DNA of 64,000 bases from Petrolisthes cinctipes (GCA_033782935.1 JAWQEG010000526.1:1685388-1749387); one strand, 5' to 3'; positions 20,901 to 32,690 are shown, numbered from the stretch's first letter. Notes: a model not told the origin generated them from the letters alone. Numbers and translations: made by a program.

Positions 20901-22555
20901 GTGGTCCCTTTAAGATTAAGAGAAAAGCCAGTGATTTAAATTATGTGATAGAAACCCCAAATAGAAGAAAGAAAGAAAGATTAGTTCATATTAACCTGAT
21001 TAAACCATACTATGCTAGGAATTATCCTGAATTATGTTTGTCTAAAGGTACAGAGACTGAGAGTAAGGAGGATTGTGAAAGCAAGCTTGAATCAGAGAAT
21101 TCAGAGGGTTCATTAAACACAGAGGTAAAGGTGACTAATTCTGTGATATTGTCAAACCTAGATGATAAATTGTCCCACCTTCCAGAAGGACAATTAAGTC
21201 AGATGTGTTGTTTAATTCAATCATTTACCCAGTTATTTAATGATGTACCAAAGCCTTGTTCCCTAGTGACTCATGATATCAATCTTGTGGCTAATGCTTG
21301 TCCAATTAAACAGAGTCCCTACAGAATTAGTCCTAGTAAAAGGGAGTGGATGAAAACTGAGGTTAAGTTTTTGCTTGAAAATAATGTAGTAGAACCTAGT
21401 GACAGTGAATGGGCTTCACCGTGTGTTCTGGTCCCAAAGTCTGATGGTAATTACCGTATGTGTACAGACTACAGAAAGGTAAACTCTCTCACTTGTCCAG
21501 ATTCTTTCCCATTGCCCCGGATCGATGATATTATAGACGGTATTGGATCAGCTAAGTTTGTAAGTAAGATCGATTTACTAAGAGGTTACTATTAGATACC
21601 CCTGTCCAACTCTGCTAAACGTATTTCTGCATTTGTAACTCCAGATGGACTGTTTGCTTATCGAGTGATGCCATTTGGCTTAAGGAACGCCCCTGCTACC
21701 TTCCAGCGCCTCATGACAAAGGTGACAGCCGGATTGGAAAGAGTCAGAGCCTACCTAGACGATCTGGTGCTGTATGATGAGACCTGGGAAGACCACCTTG
21801 AAAATCTCCAGTCTCTCTTCCACCGCCTGGCGGATGCTGGACTGACAATCAACCTTCAGAAGAGTGAGTTTGGTCATGCTCGAGTAACTTATCTGGGTCA
21901 TGTGGTGGGCCAAGGTCACGTTACTCCTATCGCAGCTCGAGTGGCGGCCCTTCGAAACTACTCTGTTCCGACTACCAGAAGATCGCTCCGGAGATTTCTC
22001 GGGACTGTGGGGTTCTACAGACGGTTCTGCCCCAACTTCTCAGAGGTGTGTGCCCCACTCACCACGTTGGTCAGCCCTAAGAGGAAGTTCGTTTGGTCTC
22101 CAGAGTGCCAAGCCGCCTTCGACGCTATTCGCAGTGTGTTGATGACTCCTCCAGTACTACGAGCACCGGACTTCAACGCTCCGTTTAGTATTCAAGTTGA
22201 TGCCAGTGAACATGCAGCAGGTGCAGTATTACTCCAGGAGGGTACTACTGGCGTTCTACATCCTATATGTTATATGTCTGCTAAGTTTAAACCTCATCAG
22301 AAACATTATGCTACCATTGAAAAGGAAGCACTTGGCTTGTTGATGGCCATAGAGAAATTTAACGTGTATGTATCCAATGCTAGATTTACTGTTACTGTAT
22401 ACAGTGACCATAATCCCTTACAGTTTGTGAACAAAATGAAAAACAAAAATCAAAGACTGATGTGCTGGGCACTTTCGTTGCAACCCTACAACATTGAAAT
22501 AAAGCATATTAAAGGAAAAGATAACTTAATAGCAGATGCATTATCTCGTCAGTAA
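17963..22555 (+). pseudogene. Gag-pol of a Gmr1-like Ty3/gypsy element (gag-PR-IN-RT-RNase H, one TAG)
   Basis: One reading frame of 1530 codons, interrupted only by TAG at 21593-21595. Order as seen: gag (residues 1-350) with a Glu/Arg/Gln-rich helical segment; CCHC knuckle CFYCKKPGHVVARC (about 352-365); aspartic protease with RDTAAS (about 427), where DTG or DSG is usual; integrase with an HHCC finger (H..H..C..C, about 676-720) and a D-D-E core (IIDCVG, QSDQGSNF, HPESQGSLERF; about 746-860) plus a C-terminal domain ending in LVHINLIKPY; RT from about 1110 with MCTDYRKVN, MPFGLRNAP and YLDD; RNase H with QVDASEH, TIEKEAL, YSDHNPL and ADALSR. In ordinary Ty3/gypsy elements integrase is last; here it precedes RT, as in the Gmr1 group. 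The TAG sits where homologues have Gln, so it is most simply a C-to-T nonsense mutation. Confidence 0.9.
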
Positions 22556-22598
22556 AATCATGTACTATCTTTATAAACATTCCCATATGCTTTATTTT

Positions 22599-22609
22599 AA
22601 GGAGGGGAG
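22599..22609 (+). promoter_or_regulatory. Polypurine tract
   Basis: AAGGAGGGGAG immediately upstream of the 3' LTR start (TGTTACGG at 22610), where plus-strand priming is expected. Confidence 0.75.
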
Positions 22610-23300
22610 TGTTACGGAAACTAGTATCATGAAAGTATCCAAAGCAGGAGCTAATAATTGTAATGATTGTTCGCTGGCTCCTAGTTAGGGTATTTCTATA
22701 TAAGGTTAAACGTGTACCAGTCCTCTAAGGCTTTAACTCGTTCAGGATCTGATACAGTACTTTAGTCCGAAGTGTAGTCGTAGTAGTTGTTGTTGTTGTT
22801 GTGGTTGTTGTGGTATTAGGTAGCGAGCTCGGCGTAGTGGTGTTCTTAGGTAAAGTGACTGCACAAGTTTCTTTAGGCTTAATTTATTTATACATACTTA
22901 TCTCTATACAGGGAATTATATTTAATGCCTTGTCTTATATGCCTGTGTCTCTCTCTTATGGAGACAGGTTATAGCCCTGGGAGTCAGTTTAGGAAATCCT
23001 ACATATTAGTTCAACTTCACTGCTTATATACATTCTCTATTGGGGAGTTTCTGGTACTTTTAAAAGGGGTGGAGTATATTTAAGCTCCACCCAATTCTCC
23101 TCTCTCTCTCTTTCTATTTTCTCTCCCTCTTTCTCTCTCTCCTCCTTTCTCTCCCTCTCTCTCTTGAGTTTAGAGATGACAGTGAGAAATTGGAGGTAAG
23201 GAGGTTGGCCCTCTTGTGTTTGTTATGTCAGAAGGTGTTCTGGCTTATTTTGCTTCAAGTGGGGCAGCTGTGGTGTTACCCTCCTCTACAGTACTGTACA
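22610..23300 (+). repeat. 3' LTR of the Gmr1-like element, first part
   Basis: Starts TGTTACGG, which is complementary to the LTR end CCGTAACA. It has a TATA-like CTATATAAGG at 22696-22705 and a (GTT)n tract near 22788-22810. A C/T-rich stretch (about 23098-23165) precedes a GAGTTTAGAG block. The LTR is interrupted after 23300 and resumes at 31192-31692, giving an intact length of about 1.19 kb. Bases 22713-23300 recur at 30604-31191. Confidence 0.85.
22696..22705 (+). promoter_or_regulatory. TATA-like element in the LTR
   Basis: CTATATAAGG about 87 bp into the LTR. Position and sequence suit the element's core promoter, but there is no independent support. The duplicated segment downstream (30604 onward) starts just after it and lacks it. 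Confidence 0.35.
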
Positions 23301-25700
23301 TTTGCTCTATCACGCTACCAGCCTGGCCCCCCAGGCATTAAAGCTTTATTTAATAGAAGGCCAGTTCACAATGTTGGTAGGGTTCATAATAAGGAAGATA
23401 TTAACAATGAAGACATGTATAGTAACCTAAAATAGACATTAAGACATAGGCACATCTTGTACATAAATGAACATAGATAGTATCATTTAATACATGAATA
23501 TTAATACATTGTCACATAAAAATCATCTTAAAATTAATGTGTTTAGCTAGGTGCATGTTATTGTGTGTGTATAAGCTAACCTATGCTAAAGGTTCACACA
23601 TTAATAAGGGGGCGTGTTGCTAGGCTGTGAAATAACAGTCCTATTCTTTTCAATACAACATAATTCAGTATACCTCAATAGTTCGTTCTTATACAACACA
23701 TAAATATGATAGTACATGGCAGAAAGATAAGACAGTGGATAATAAACATTGGTACTCAGTTTTATTTTGATCAATATATGGAGGAATCAAATTATATAAT
23801 AAGGATGATTGAAGCCTATTCTCCTTGAATAACATAATAGTTGCAGTTTTTCCGAAACAACTGATAATGAGGAGATGTTAAACAAGTCGACTTTAAATGA
23901 AATATGTTTAAAGGTGGAAAAGATTATGTCATGTTGTCAAGCACGTTTATGTTTATTAGGCAAGGTAACGATTCCCTTGGATCGTATTTCCTATGAGTCT
24001 GTTTCTTTATAGTAGCCTGTAACCATACCATGTGTAGGGTGATTAGGGTAAATTAATGTTAATTGTGTATCAGCAGGTAAGTATAGATAGTGGAAATTAA
24101 AATTGATGATGAAAAGAGATATTGATTAGTAATAGATATGAATGTACATGCATATAGGGCTTGATTAGTATTACTTTGATTCCAAGCAAGTGGAGATTTT
24201 GCATCCTTAGGAGATTTATATGCAACTTAAATGCAAAGAAATATGCAAGACAAACATCTATGAAGATATGCAACATGGCACTTGAAGTGTTGTGTGTCAC
24301 TGATGACATCATCACTAAGTATAATACTTATTGGATGAAAATCGAATGTTAAAGGATTACTTCCATTTTCATAGGGAATTGGTGAAGTACGTAGCTTGGG
24401 AAAAACATTTTATCTTTTTTTTTTTTTTTTTAATAATAATGGGATTATGATCTTGTAGTAATATACTACGCATGAATGTATAATAATATACCAAGTAGGT
24501 GTATGAAGATAATAAGTAAGATGGTATTTCATCATTGATTATACCATTATATTTCGTAGCTGTTGTAGTGGTAATAATTGTGAGTTAATCTTACCTTAAT
24601 CGCAGTAAATATTCTCTTAAGAAATAAATGGTTGTCATTTCTCTCTGTTCCTCACCTGCAATTCATTTCCTGCTAATTCACAGAAATATATAGAAGCCTA
24701 AAACATGATATGATTATTCCATATATGTAGTTCTTTTCATTCGTTGATCATGTAAAGTTATATAAATCGTATTTAATTTCTGTGCAATGATTTGCACTCT
24801 AATACAGTATATACCTGTTACTTTATCTTATCTTGATTTGCAACGGCTTGTCCTGCAACCTTTTTATTTATGGGATAATGCTTGTATACAACTATCTAAG
24901 CCTTACCAAATAGTGTTGATGAAATTCCGCTTAAAATATCCCAATCACGCTCTGGGCTGTGATGATGGTTCTAAGCCATTATTTTTTTTTTTTTTGTATA
25001 ATAAGCGAGCAATATTATTTGAGTCGCTGAATTCCTTCCTAGGGCGCCCAATGGTGAAAGGACACCTTAGAATATAACACATGTAAATTGGGAACTTCAT
25101 TTGTGTGATACCTGTCAAACAAAACTAGTGTATCATTAAATACCTTATCTGTACCCACTGCTCAATGGCAGAAAATTTATGTAATAAGTCAGATACCTTA
25201 TAAAAATTAATGATAATATCGTTCTTCCCCAATATTTTATTATTTCCTTTTTCTTTTCAACTGTTTGATAAAATTGTAAACGAGAGCTCTCAGAATGTAG
25301 ACGTCATCTTTATCCGCTTGATGCACTTCGTCGGAGCTAATAGGCGCCGCGAGTATAAACACGAAAATTGTTATATAGGTTGATGTGGGCCACATCCGTA
25401 AGAAAAATTATTATATATCATTGGAAACCGATCGGAGTTTTTGTTTATAATTGTTTGTATTATTATCATCAATAGTAGGGATAAAATTACTAGGAAGAGG
25501 AATTGTTAATGTTCAAGAGATATTGATTGGTTTCATTGTGGATGTTGGGTTTTGCGCGCTTTTACCAATTTCTTTATTCTCTTTACATAAACAATATCAA
25601 CCGCCTGGTAAAATTATGCATTATTATAGGTTTATTACCTACTAAAGAAGTGTGAAGATTCGATCGGGTACCCGTTATCACTTGGAGTGAACATATTGAG
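23301..25700. other. AT-rich stretch without recognisable genes
   Basis: No protein-like ORF beyond short random frames. It lies downstream of the decayed minus-strand gypsy pol and may include that element's remains, but no LTR direct repeat between this side and 29.7-30.6 kb was found by eye. Contains T17 near 24415-24431. Confidence 0.5.
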
Positions 25701-25963
25701 TTATTTGTTTTATTATGTCGGCGATTACGCAATATTTCCATGCAAGCTCATAATTTGTTTTGTTATGTTGGCTATCATGCATTATTTTCATGCAAGCTCA
25801 TAATTTGTTTTGTTATGTTAGCAATCACGCATTATTTTCATGCAAGCTCATAATTTGTTTTGTTATGTTAGCAATCACGCATTATTTTCATGCAAGCTCA
25901 TAATTTGTTTTGTTATGTCGGCGATCACGCATTATATCCATGCAAGCTCATAATTTGTTTTGT
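25701..25963. repeat. 50-bp tandem repeat, about 5 copies
   Basis: TGCAAGCTCATAATTTG starts at 25741, 25791, 25841, 25891 and 25941, exactly 50 bp apart. The rest of the unit (TTTTGTTATG..., GC..ATCACGCATTATTTTCA) varies slightly. A degenerate unit precedes the first. There are no spacers, so this is a minisatellite and not a CRISPR. It lies just beyond the integrase end of the minus-strand gypsy remnant. Confidence 0.9.
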
Positions 25964-26019
25964 ACATCATGATGAAATTGTTGAAATGCAACTCACTGTC
26001 GTTCAGTGTAGTTGTCCAC

Positions 26020-29000
26020 GTTGTATCACGGCTTCTGTGTGGCAATTTTATATCATATGAAAGACGTATCCATACGCCATATAGTATTTCATGTGGAGTT
26101 TTTCCTTTTATTTCCGTATTTTGTAGTGTTTATTGACCGTCATATCGATGCAGTCTTCCCATGTGGAGGGATTTTCCTTGTTTCTGTGCCACGAAGTACT
26201 TCTAGTATTGTTACGGTGCTGCCGTTTTGTTAACCCATTAAATGCTGGGAGATATGGTAATACAAACGTTTGCTTAATGTCGTAGAAATCAGATACCTTT
26301 TATAATATCGAGACATGTATATGGTCATATAAAGTTGGTTTTTATATATATGTGCACTTACCTTTGCGGTTTTTATCATAGTGTTGCCGCCACCAAATAT
26401 CTAGAAAATGGTTAACCATTGGTAATAACTTATTTGCGTCCTGATTCGGAATTGTTAAGGAAAGTAGATCTATTCCTACTACGTTCCATGATTCGTCCAG
26501 GATTAGGGATTCCCGTCATGGAACAGGTCCAAATGTATGGCCTTTATTTGCATTGTCTGCTTCGCACTGAGCGATATATGTGTTTCATCATCTACCCTTA
26601 GTTTATGCTAATGGTGTATTGTATGGAGAGTGGTCAGGTACCTATCTCTCCCAGGATGTCTTGCTGCTGTATTATGATATAAGGGTAATTAATACTGAGG
26701 GAATCATTATTTGTTGTATCACTATTTGATTGTTTTTCGTCACGTTTCCTAAGTTTTCTGTAAATAATATCATCATGAAGGGAAAATATATTTAAGTGAC
26801 TGGGTAATTTTGGGCCATTATTTTCATCCTCAGTTTTTAATGAATATTTTATTACATTCATCATAGAATTGTTTGCTAATGTTTACGAACCGCATTAAGG
26901 TCAAAGTCCATGGGTGTCCTCGGAACTAAAAGGACAAGATGACTGTTTAAGGGATCTACTACTTTATTAATCGTCCTAAAAGATAGTTAATATCAATATG
27001 CGGGAGAAATTCCTGAATTGTTAGACATTATCTGGCTAATTTTCCCGTTAGGGTTTGAGGTTATAGTAAGCCAAGGATCGTTTGATAATTTGCGAAAACA
27101 TGTAAAGGATAGCCTAATATGATTTCTCTCAAAGTACGAAGTGCCCATAATATTGCTTAAGTTTCCTGTTTTGTTACAGAGTAACGAGTTATCTGCGTAC
27201 TTAATATTCTCTAAGCTTAAGTACATACCTGACATAGACCCGTAGCTATCTCTTACATAAGTACAGCGCCTTAGCCTACTGAGGAAGCATCTGTACACTC
27301 CATAAAAGACAATGAATATTTGGGAACGTAAGAATTGAAGCTTACATTAATTAACCTTTAATAATTCAAAGCTTAGCTGTTTTTTCTGGCATCCATACAA
27401 AATTTGTATCTTTCTCGAGGGGATTATTTAGGTGTTTTAGTTACTTGGGAAAATACTTTACAAAGATTCTATATAAGAACATAAGACCAAGAATGATTTT
27501 ATGTTAGTAACATTTATTTAGAATAGTGAATATTCTCATTGCTCGTATTTTATCAGATTGTGTATGGAGCACAGGGGCGGTTAAATGGATAACCTAAAAT
27601 GATAAGTTCCTGGTAAGAAACTGAGACATAGACATTTAAAGTTTGAGGCCTACCTAATGTAATCTCTGTATAACCTCACTATAGTTACTTACTATGAAAA
27701 TAATCAAATCGTTGAGATTAGCGATGACTACGTTATTAATAAAACCAATACGAAAATTGATCATATGCTGAAATGTGGATGAAGCATTACATAAACCAAA
27801 TGGTCTACGAATGTATTCATAATAACCATGGGAATTATTAAATGTTGTAATGGGTTGAATTTTATCATCTAATGTTACTTGCCAGTTTCCACTGACCAAG
27901 TCTAATGTGGAGAATATCATAGGTTTTGTTTCACCAATGTTAGACAAAACATCTTAAAGGAGGGAGGGAATATTTATCTTTAAGTGTAGCATTATTTATT
28001 TTTTTCTGCAATCAATGACTGGCCTAAAATCACCATTATTTGTTTCTTGAAACCAAAAACATTGGGCTGTTAAAATGGGAATTAGAATTCTTAATAATGC
28101 CTTCATCCATCATTTCATTTAATATTTCGTTTACAACTTTCTGTGTACTATGCGGTACGGTAGTCTATATGCTCGAGTAAATGGGTTAAGGAGATGTTAG
28201 AGTAATGGTATATATTTTTTTTTCTAATAATTCACCAGGTAGGGCAATCGCATTTTAATATGTGGCTAGTATAGTGATGAGATTATCACGATAAAGTGGA
28301 AAATCGCGTCCACTGACCAAATTTCTAAGTTGCTCCCTTACGACTATCTATTTATCCTTCGGTAAGAACCGATATAATATTTCCTTGTGGTATTGGTCTA
28401 ACTTCCATCTGTACAGATCACATAGATATGTTCCTTTCTTTACATGAATATTGGTAAATGGTTTATTAATATCAGTGACATTTTCACTGTTTACATTAGT
28501 TAAGTAAATTAATCCCTGGTTATATATTATTTTACTAGTTCTATTAAGGATAGAACGGTAGTTTGTGGCTGTACATGAGATGGAAGATGTACCTTCAATT
28601 TATGGACGAAATTTGGAGTTAATATATTTTTATATGCAGCAATGGCCTTTATGATAATGGGGTTATTTCCCTCATTTTCAATACGTATAGGGTTAACATT
28701 ACCTGGACTTATATAGTTTGGCCTGGACAATCCTGTATTTGAATACATTAATTCCTAAAATGTATTATTTTATGTTTTTAGGGTTTATTATAATGGTTTG
28801 TTTAATAAGGTATGATAAACCTAGTTTATAATTTTGTATTATATAAAATTCATTATGGATATGGTTAGTTCCCTTGGCTAACCGTACAGGAAGGGTTAGT
28901 TTCCCTAAGACCTGTAATTTATTGCCTATTATGGTTGACAATTCTATGTCACCTGTTCAATCCTGGTTTATAAATGCTGCTGGGGACCTAATTTGCTCAA

Positions 29001-29110
29001 TTTGTTAAAGGAATTATCCGATAACAAGGAAACTGCGGCGCCTGTGTCTATCATTAAGGGGGTGCTACTATGTGATACTAGGACAGGGAATTATAGTATA
29101 TTATTGGTAA
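26020..29110 (-). pseudogene. Decayed Ty3/gypsy pol (PR-RT-RNase H-IN), minus strand
   Basis: Reading down in coordinates: protease with MIDTGAAVSLL (about 29033-29057); a pre-RT region (28527-28748); RT pieces, with a NSPMFLV-like fragment near 28050-28110, then LDLVSGNWQV and RRPFGLCNASSTFQ (27654-27947); RNase H fragments across frameshifts (a WALRTLRE-like stretch near 27130, and LTGKLAR with LTIQEF near 27000-27060); and integrase fragments (NKGHTFGPVP and a WNVVGIDL-like stretch near 26460-26570; KGKTPHEILYGV near 26065-26100). The order is the standard gypsy order, unlike the neighbouring Gmr1-like element. The polymerase box reads NLND instead of YLDD, and many stops and frameshifts show it is dead. 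Confidence 0.8.
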
Positions 29111-29149
29111 ATGCGACGACAGGGCCTACAGTTATATTTTTGGTACGTT

Positions 29150-29719
29150 TTAATATTGTGGCGGTCTCGTTTCATGCATTATGTTTCGATTGTGCCAGTC
29201 CCGTTTCATTCTGTTAAGGATCAGGCATTCATCTAAGGAATGCGACTTTGATTCATGTAAATGACTGTATTTATGATTACTTTCGTTACAGTGTTTGCAA
29301 CGTTTTCCCTGTGATTCCCCTTGAGTAGGTGTGGCATCAAAATTAAAAATCTTCGTACCCTTGGATTGAGTAATCTGTAATTCACGATGTATGATACGAG
29401 TTTCCTTCGAATTTAAAGCTAGAGACCCTGATAGTGCAAGTGCTTTTGCTGGTTCACTTGTATTTATGTTGTCCGCCTTAGTTTTAATTATTCTCTGAAC
29501 CCATGATAATGAATGATGTAGTTTACCATCCCCAAAAACATCAATAAGTGACTGTCTGAATGTAGCATATGACGTTAAATTCTGTGGATTATCTCCCGTA
29601 TAGTACTTTGAATAATTGTGGGTGGGTAAAATTCTCATTGCTTGCATAGTAGAGTTAGTGGGGTTAGAAGAAGTTGTTAGAAGAGCAGAGACAGTCGGAG
29701 ATTGTGGAGGAGTAGCCAT
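29150..29719 (-). pseudogene. Gag-like ORF of the minus-strand gypsy remnant
   Basis: A 189-codon open stretch beginning MATPPQSPTVSALL. A globular middle contains TFRQSLIDVFGDG and SWVQRII. A Cys/His segment CKHCNESNHKYSHLH..C resembles a degenerate zinc knuckle. It lies directly upstream, in its own direction, of the protease motif, as gag should. Short for a gypsy gag and probably truncated or frame-broken at the C terminus. Confidence 0.65.
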
Positions 29720-30603
29720 TTTTGGAGAAAATACAGGTTAATATAGTATACCAGATGGAGACTTTAATGGGGGTAAGGTTTGGAGAAACAAAGGAATGTA
29801 CTCGAATGTGTTGGAACCACAAACGAAACTTAGGGAGGTAGAGGAATCTAGCTTGGAGGCTAGTGAATCATTATCAGGGATATTCGAAGTTAGTTATGAT
29901 ACCTTTGGATTAATGGGGGATTATATCTTTACTTTTGTTTTAATTTGGCACTTGTTTTCTGTTGTCTGGGCTGTTATTGAGGAACCTATTTTCTAACATG
30001 TTCGTGGACAAGTGAAAAATAATGTAATGTAACATGTAATGTGTACCTACTTTAGTTGACTGTAGTTGCAACGACGATGACGACGAGTGGAAGTTTTGTT
30101 GGGGCGTTGCCTGACGAGGCGACGATGTGGTGAAGGGGCGACGACCGTGAAGTGACGAAGCGATGATTAGTTAGCTCGCACACTAACACACTAACAGTCG
30201 TAATTGGAGTGAAGATGATGAACCTTGACTTGCCTTATACGAGAGAATTTACGTATAAGGAGGCGGCGTCAGCGTGGAGGTGATGGAGTGATGGCGTTGT
30301 CCTTACGAAAGAATTTACGTAACAGGATCGCCGTAGTGATGAAGTGATGATTGTTTGTTGTGAAGTAGATGAGGTTCTCTGTAGGTCAGTTGCAGTTATG
30401 TTGAAGCAGGTGTTTCTTGTAGGTGAAGAGTTTGTGGTTTATCTCCCTCGTTAGAGGTCGTAAGATTACCCACTGAAGAAATTACTTGAGAGAATTTACA
30501 AGCAGATTCCTTCAACTTGTCCTTGAACTATATTAGTCACTGTACTCCCGTGAAGTCTTTACCTTGCAACTTGCTTTGTTGCAAAACACCACTGCCATCA
30601 AAA
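29720..30603 (-). other. Leader/LTR-side region of the minus-strand gypsy remnant (unresolved)
   Basis: No gene-like ORF. Contains GACGA-rich sequence (30070-30170) and two related ACGAAAGAATTTACGTA-like blocks (30240-30265 and 30303-30325). It should hold the 5' LTR of the minus-strand element, but TG...CA ends and a matching 3' LTR were not identified. Confidence 0.35.
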
Positions 30604-31692
30604 TGTACCAGTCCTCTAAGGCTTTAACTCGTTCAGGATCTGATACAGTACTTTAGTCCGAAGTGTAGTCGTAGTAGTTGTTGTTGTTGTTGTGGTTGTT
30701 GTGGTATTAGGTAGCGAGCTCGGCGTAGTGGTGTTCTTAGGTAAAGTGACTGCACAAGTTTCTTTAGGCTTAATTTATTTATACATACTTATCTCTATAC
30801 AGGGAATTATATTTAATGCCTTGTCTTATATGCCTGTGTCTCTCTCTTATGGAGACAGGTTATAGCCCTGGGAGTCAGTTTAGGAAATCCTACATATTAG
30901 TTCAACTTCACTGCTTATATACATTCTCTATTGGGGAGTTTCTGGTACTTTTAAAAGGGGTGGAGTATATTTAAGCTCCACCCAATTCTCCTCTCTCTCT
31001 CTTTCTATTTTCTCTCCCTCTTTCTCTCTCTCCTCCTTTCTCTCCCTCTCTCTCTTGAGTTTAGAGATGACAGTGAGAAATTGGAGGTAAGGAGGTTGGC
31101 CCTCTTGTGTTTGTTATGTCAGAAGGTGTTCTGGCTTATTTTGCTTCAAGTGGGGCAGCTGTGGTGTTACCCTCCTCTACAGTACTGTACAAACGGGATG
31201 GAATTGGAGCAGATTCATAGTAACTACTGGTTCCGAAAACTGACTTCGAACATGGCAGATTTTCTATAAAAGCCAGGGTTTCTTGGGAGAAGTCAGTCAG
31301 TCTGTGAACAGTGTGGTTCCTGGATCTTCTCCTATTCCTCCAAGTTTGGTATTGTATAATTTTCCTCATGTGTTCCATAATTTAGGTTGCTCCAACATTT
31401 ACATTATTTCTAACTTATTGTGGTTAGTGTCTGATTATTGTTTCCTTGTTGTATTATTGTTATTATTAGGATATTAGTATTATTGTTATTATTATTATAA
31501 GGTTACGTAGTTGGGATCCTGGGCCATTTTGTTTAACTGGTGTAGCTTATTCCTTCATGTTAATTAATATACCATATTAAAAATCCATTACTGACTTTAC
31601 AATCTCCTTTTACATTCATGTGCGGTAGTAGTTTTCTGGATTCTCCTAAAATATTCCCCTAGACTTTGACTAGCTGAACTGCTCCCGTAACA
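30604..31692 (+). repeat. 3' LTR of the Gmr1-like element, repeated segment plus remaining part
   Basis: 30604-31191 repeats 22713-23300 with constant offset and no difference noticed over 588 bp. 31192-31692 is the rest of the LTR and ends CCGTAACA. 31286-31692 matches the 5' LTR fragment. Contains the AAGTCAGTCAGTCTGTGAAC block and an AT-rich U5-like part. Confidence 0.88.
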
Positions 31693-32046
31693 GTAACCAA
31701 ACTTATCTTATACACATATAACATACAACCTGACCTATCAACACACACACACACACACATACACAGGGGAAACTCAATGGTTTACATACACACACAGGGA
31801 GAAACACCAACCAACAAAATAACTCAGTGGCTTATACACACACTCACACACACACACACACACACACATCAACAAACAGACAACTAATTGGATTACACAC
31901 ACACACACATCACCTAACAGACAACTCATTGGATTAAACACACACCCACACACACACACTTAAAGAGCATTTATAGTGTTAAGAAATAATACCTTGTTGA
32001 CAGTATAAGTAAATATAATTATAATGATAAAATAATGAGATAGTTA

Positions 32047-32127
<81 letters not shown>

Positions 32128-32177
32128 ACTCAACATTGGTGTCAATATTTTCTCTCTCATATACTCAACATGGGTGT

Positions 32178-32239
<62 letters not shown>

Positions 32240-32316
32240 ATATTCAACATGGGTGTAAACATTTCTCTCTCTATCTCCTTTTGTCTTATACTCAACGTGT
32301 GTGTTTAATATTTCAG
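31693..32316. repeat. (AC)n and (CT)n microsatellite region
   Basis: (AC)n tracts alternate with AACTCAnTGGnTTA-like units (31741-31960), a small minisatellite. Two long (CT)n tracts (about 32049-32124 and 32180-32236) alternate with copies of TACTCAACATGGGTGT. ORFs here are microsatellite artefacts. Confidence 0.9.
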
Positions 32317-32573
32317 ACTTTGACCTTGACGACAACTCGACAGAGGCAATGGAGATGTGCCTGGTGTTGTGGGGACCTATAACCCTGAGTGTACCAAAGT
32401 ATGTGATGGAGTTGGAAGTAGTGACCTTGTTCTTTGCCATTGTAATATCTGTAATTATATTCTTCTCTTGGAATTACTTTGTGAACATTAACATTATGCA
32501 GTACCTTGCTCCAATGTGTCGTAGGCTGGCTCTCCTTCTTTATGTACCACCACAAGTACCAGATAACCTGTAA
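32317..32573 (+). CDS. Possible terminal exon of an unidentified membrane protein
   Basis: After a good acceptor (TTTAATATTTCAG, ending at 32316) the frame encodes an acidic start (DFDLDDNSTEAMEM), a strongly hydrophobic segment (LFFAIVISVIIFFSW, one likely membrane helix), a basic turn (CRRLALLL) and the end VPDNL with TAA at 32571-32573. AATAAA follows at 32697-32702. Codon use and the lone helix look protein-like amid satellites, and the exon phase is 1. I do not recognise the family, and no upstream exon is visible in the retrotransposons on its 5' side. A chance ORF remains possible. Confidence 0.4.
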
Positions 32574-32690
32574 CAAGGAAACACACACACAAACAGACAC
32601 AAGGACACAAGTACCAGACAACCAGTAACAAGGAAGTACACATCACATACAGACACAAGTACCAGATAACCAGTAACAATGAAGCATACA
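32548..32690 (+). repeat. Three-copy CAAGTACCAGATAACC repeat across the stop codon
   Basis: CAAGTACCAGAYAACCNGTAACAA-like units start near 32551, 32609 and 32657, with (AC)-rich filler between. The first unit contains the end of the putative exon and its TAA. Confidence 0.7.

Noticed and set aside
25701..25963. CRISPR-like array
   Set aside because: Units are directly contiguous with no unique spacers, and the context is eukaryotic.
22713..31191. 588-bp repeat as a target-site duplication
   Set aside because: Retrotransposon integrases make duplications of about 4-6 bp; 588 bp needs recombination, duplication or assembly error.
32047..32440. Arg/Glu-repeat and Ser/Leu-repeat ORFs
   Set aside because: Direct translations of (CT)n microsatellites.
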